Shown in pieces: positions 62,908 to 64,000 of a DNA stretch of 64,000 nt; the first letter of the stretch is position 1, and every line of letters starts with the position of its first letter. The position numbers were made by a program, and so were the translations under genes. The DNA comes from Proteus vulgaris (GTDB lineage: Bacteria > Pseudomonadota > Gammaproteobacteria > Enterobacterales > Enterobacteriaceae), in contig NZ_CP090064.1 in the NCBI RefSeq assembly GCF_023100685.1, positions 1 to 64,000 on the forward strand, read 5' to 3'. The notes under the pieces are model-generated. The model worked only from the letters and a program-made list of their open reading frames with translations, was not told the DNA's origin and made no database searches.

Positions 62908-62971
62908 TTTTTTCCTTGCCATAGACACCATCCCTGTCTTTTGCAGCCCCTCTGGAGAGGGGCTTTTTTTT
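62908..62971 (+). ncRNA. cpxQ: CpxQ small RNA from the cpxP 3' UTR
   Basis: TTTTCCTTGCCATAGACACC and the following CATCCCTGTCTT match the conserved body of enterobacterial CpxQ. Next comes the GC-rich terminator hairpin (62945-62952 with 62957-62964) and eight T residues. In Salmonella and E. coli RNase E cuts the cpxP transcript to release CpxQ, which acts with Hfq on envelope-protein mRNAs. The exact 5' end here is estimated. Confidence 0.88.
62945..62971 (+). terminator. Terminator of cpxP / CpxQ
   Basis: AGCCCCTC (62945-62952) pairs with GAGGGGCT (62957-62964) around TGGA, and T residues continue to 62971. Confidence 0.9.
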
Positions 62972-62984
62972 GTCCGTTTGTTTG

Positions 62985-64000
62985 TTATTTCTCTTCAAGA
63001 GCATAATTTATCTTATCATCAGGTAATAAATTATAGTCAATATGCTCTTTTTGAAAATTAATGACTGTATCTTGATCATCACAAATATCATTAGAAATCA
63101 TATGGCAATGGTTAGGGATTTTTGAGTCAGTGATACCCGTCCACTCCGAAAAAAGTGACATAAAATACCGACCATTTCTTTTTTCTGTAATATAATTTTT
63201 TTCTTTACTATCGCTTGATAGGATAAATAAAGGGATCTCAAAGTTTTGCTTAAACTTATCATCATGGGTAAGCTTGGCATAACTTTCTCCTTTATTTTCA
63301 TAAGATAATCCATGGTCAGAAAAATAAAGTAAGGACCATGATTTTCCTGTGCTATTTGATATGTCTACAATGTTCTCTAATAATTTATCTGTATTTTTTA
63401 TGCTTTGAACATAACAAGATAATTCAACTGATTGGAAAAACTCATCATATTCACCTTGTGTTCTAGCACAAGCTTGTGAGTGAGAGCCTATTAGATGAAC
63501 AACAATAAGCCTATTTTTCTCACCTTTATTAATGAGTGCTTTTTTAATATCGGGAAGTAAATCATTATCAGTTGTTAAACCATTATTATGATAATCACCT
63601 TTACTCAAGAAGTGATAGGTATCAGCTCTCTTTCCTATTGTAGAAATAATTGAATCAGAACCAATCATAGAGCCTTGATTTGAAAACCAATATGTATCTA
63701 ATCCTGCTTTTTTTGCGAGTGTGATAATATTGTTCTGTAATTCAATATTATTAGTATTCTTATTTTTTAATGTTAATGAAGGTGGTAATGAAAACAATGT
63801 TGATGGTGCTGCTGAAATATAATTATTAAATTGAATAACAGGGCTTTTTTCTAGAAATGGTGTGTTTTTTATAGAAAAACCATAACTTTGCATAAAGTCT
63901 CGTCTAACACTCTCTCCAATAACTAAGATATAATTATTATATTGCGTATTATTAATAGGTTGCCAATTATCTTTCTTATTAAGCTCTGTATTGATCCACT
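62985..64000 (-). CDS. Phosphoethanolamine transferase (sulfatase family), 5' end outside window
   Basis: At least 338 codons are open to the window edge; the real start lies beyond 64000. YILVIGESVRRDFMQSYGFS marks the alkaline-phosphatase-like active site, with the Ser of GES at the position of the nucleophilic Thr in EptA/MCR enzymes. HLIGSHSQACAR and LYFSDHGLSYENKG supply further metal ligands. It most resembles OpgE/CptA-type enzymes that put phosphoethanolamine on glucans or LPS core. The N-terminal membrane domain is not visible, so the exact subtype is open. Confidence 0.82.
   Translation of the reverse strand, partial: WINTELNKKDNWQPINNTQYNNYILVIGESVRRDFMQSYGFSIKNTPFLEKSPVIQFNNYISAAPSTLFSLPPSLTLKNKNTNNIELQNNIITLAKKAGLDTYWFSNQGSMIGSDSIISTIGKRADTYHFLSKGDYHNNGLTTDNDLLPDIKKALINKGEKNRLIVVHLIGSHSQACARTQGEYDEFFQSVELSCYVQSIKNTDKLLENIVDISNSTGKSWSLLYFSDHGLSYENKGESYAKLTHDDKFKQNFEIPLFILSSDSKEKNYITEKRNGRYFMSLFSEWTGITDSKIPNHCHMISNDICDDQDTVINFQKEHIDYNLLPDDKINYALEEK

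Overview
The window looks like chromosomal DNA of an enterobacterium of the Morganellaceae, most likely Proteus. The evidence is E. coli-like protein sequences in a low-GC background, a Proteus/Klebsiella-style core-LPS gene set (waaL, waaE, waaQ, wabG, wabH, wabN), and surface-polysaccharide genes placed between cpxA and secB, the known O-antigen locus of Proteus. The species call is inference from gene content and order.

Layout. 1-6044: the replication block dnaA-dnaN-recF-gyrB, starting exactly at the GTG of dnaA. 6.1-12.2 kb: asd, a PmtA-like methyltransferase, a divergent MocR regulator/GNAT pair, a Sel1-repeat protein and murQ. 12.3-19.1 kb: yicC, rph-pyrE with its attenuator, coaBC-dut-slmA on the minus strand, radC, and rpmB-rpmG. 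19.2-38.4 kb: LPS-core biosynthesis in pieces: three GT4 glycosyltransferases and one GT9, the ligase waaL, then mutM and coaD-waaE-waaA, then waaQ-wabG-wabH-wabN plus a Mig-14 homologue, an AT-rich orphan GT2 gene, and hldD-waaF-waaC. 38.6-48.5 kb: kbl-tdh, yibQ-envC, rimO, yibN-secB-gpsA-cysE and a second, cysE-like acyltransferase.

48.6-57.5 kb: a very AT-rich nine-gene minus-strand O-antigen operon (wzy, GT4, ugd, UDP-GlcA epimerase, trmL, O-acyltransferase, wzx, GT4, GT2). It is preceded by a JUMPstart/ops-like element, so RfaH control is likely. The housekeeping gene trmL sits inside this operon. A 69-bp fragment of a second trmL 3' end lies at the far side of the last four genes, directly beside the terminator. 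This marks a cassette insertion at the trmL 3' end and is the most informative structural signal in the window.

57.5-64 kb: a non-coding leader/scar region, a convergent GT2/TupA-type pair, the cpxRA envelope-stress system with a perfect CpxR box, cpxP with its 3'-UTR small RNA CpxQ, and a truncated phosphoethanolamine-transferase gene running off the end.

Together the accessory genes build and modify LPS: core heptoses (hldD, waaC, waaF, waaQ), Kdo (waaA), uronic acids (ugd plus epimerase), core GlcN formation (wabH, wabN), O-unit export and polymerisation (wzx, wzy) and ligation (waaL). No tRNA, rRNA, CRISPR array or intact insertion sequence was seen. No wholly new defence or biosynthetic system is evident. 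The items most worth following are the trmL cassette junction, a LexA-like box at radC, a long hairpin in the rpmB leader, and a His/Met-rich CpxP.
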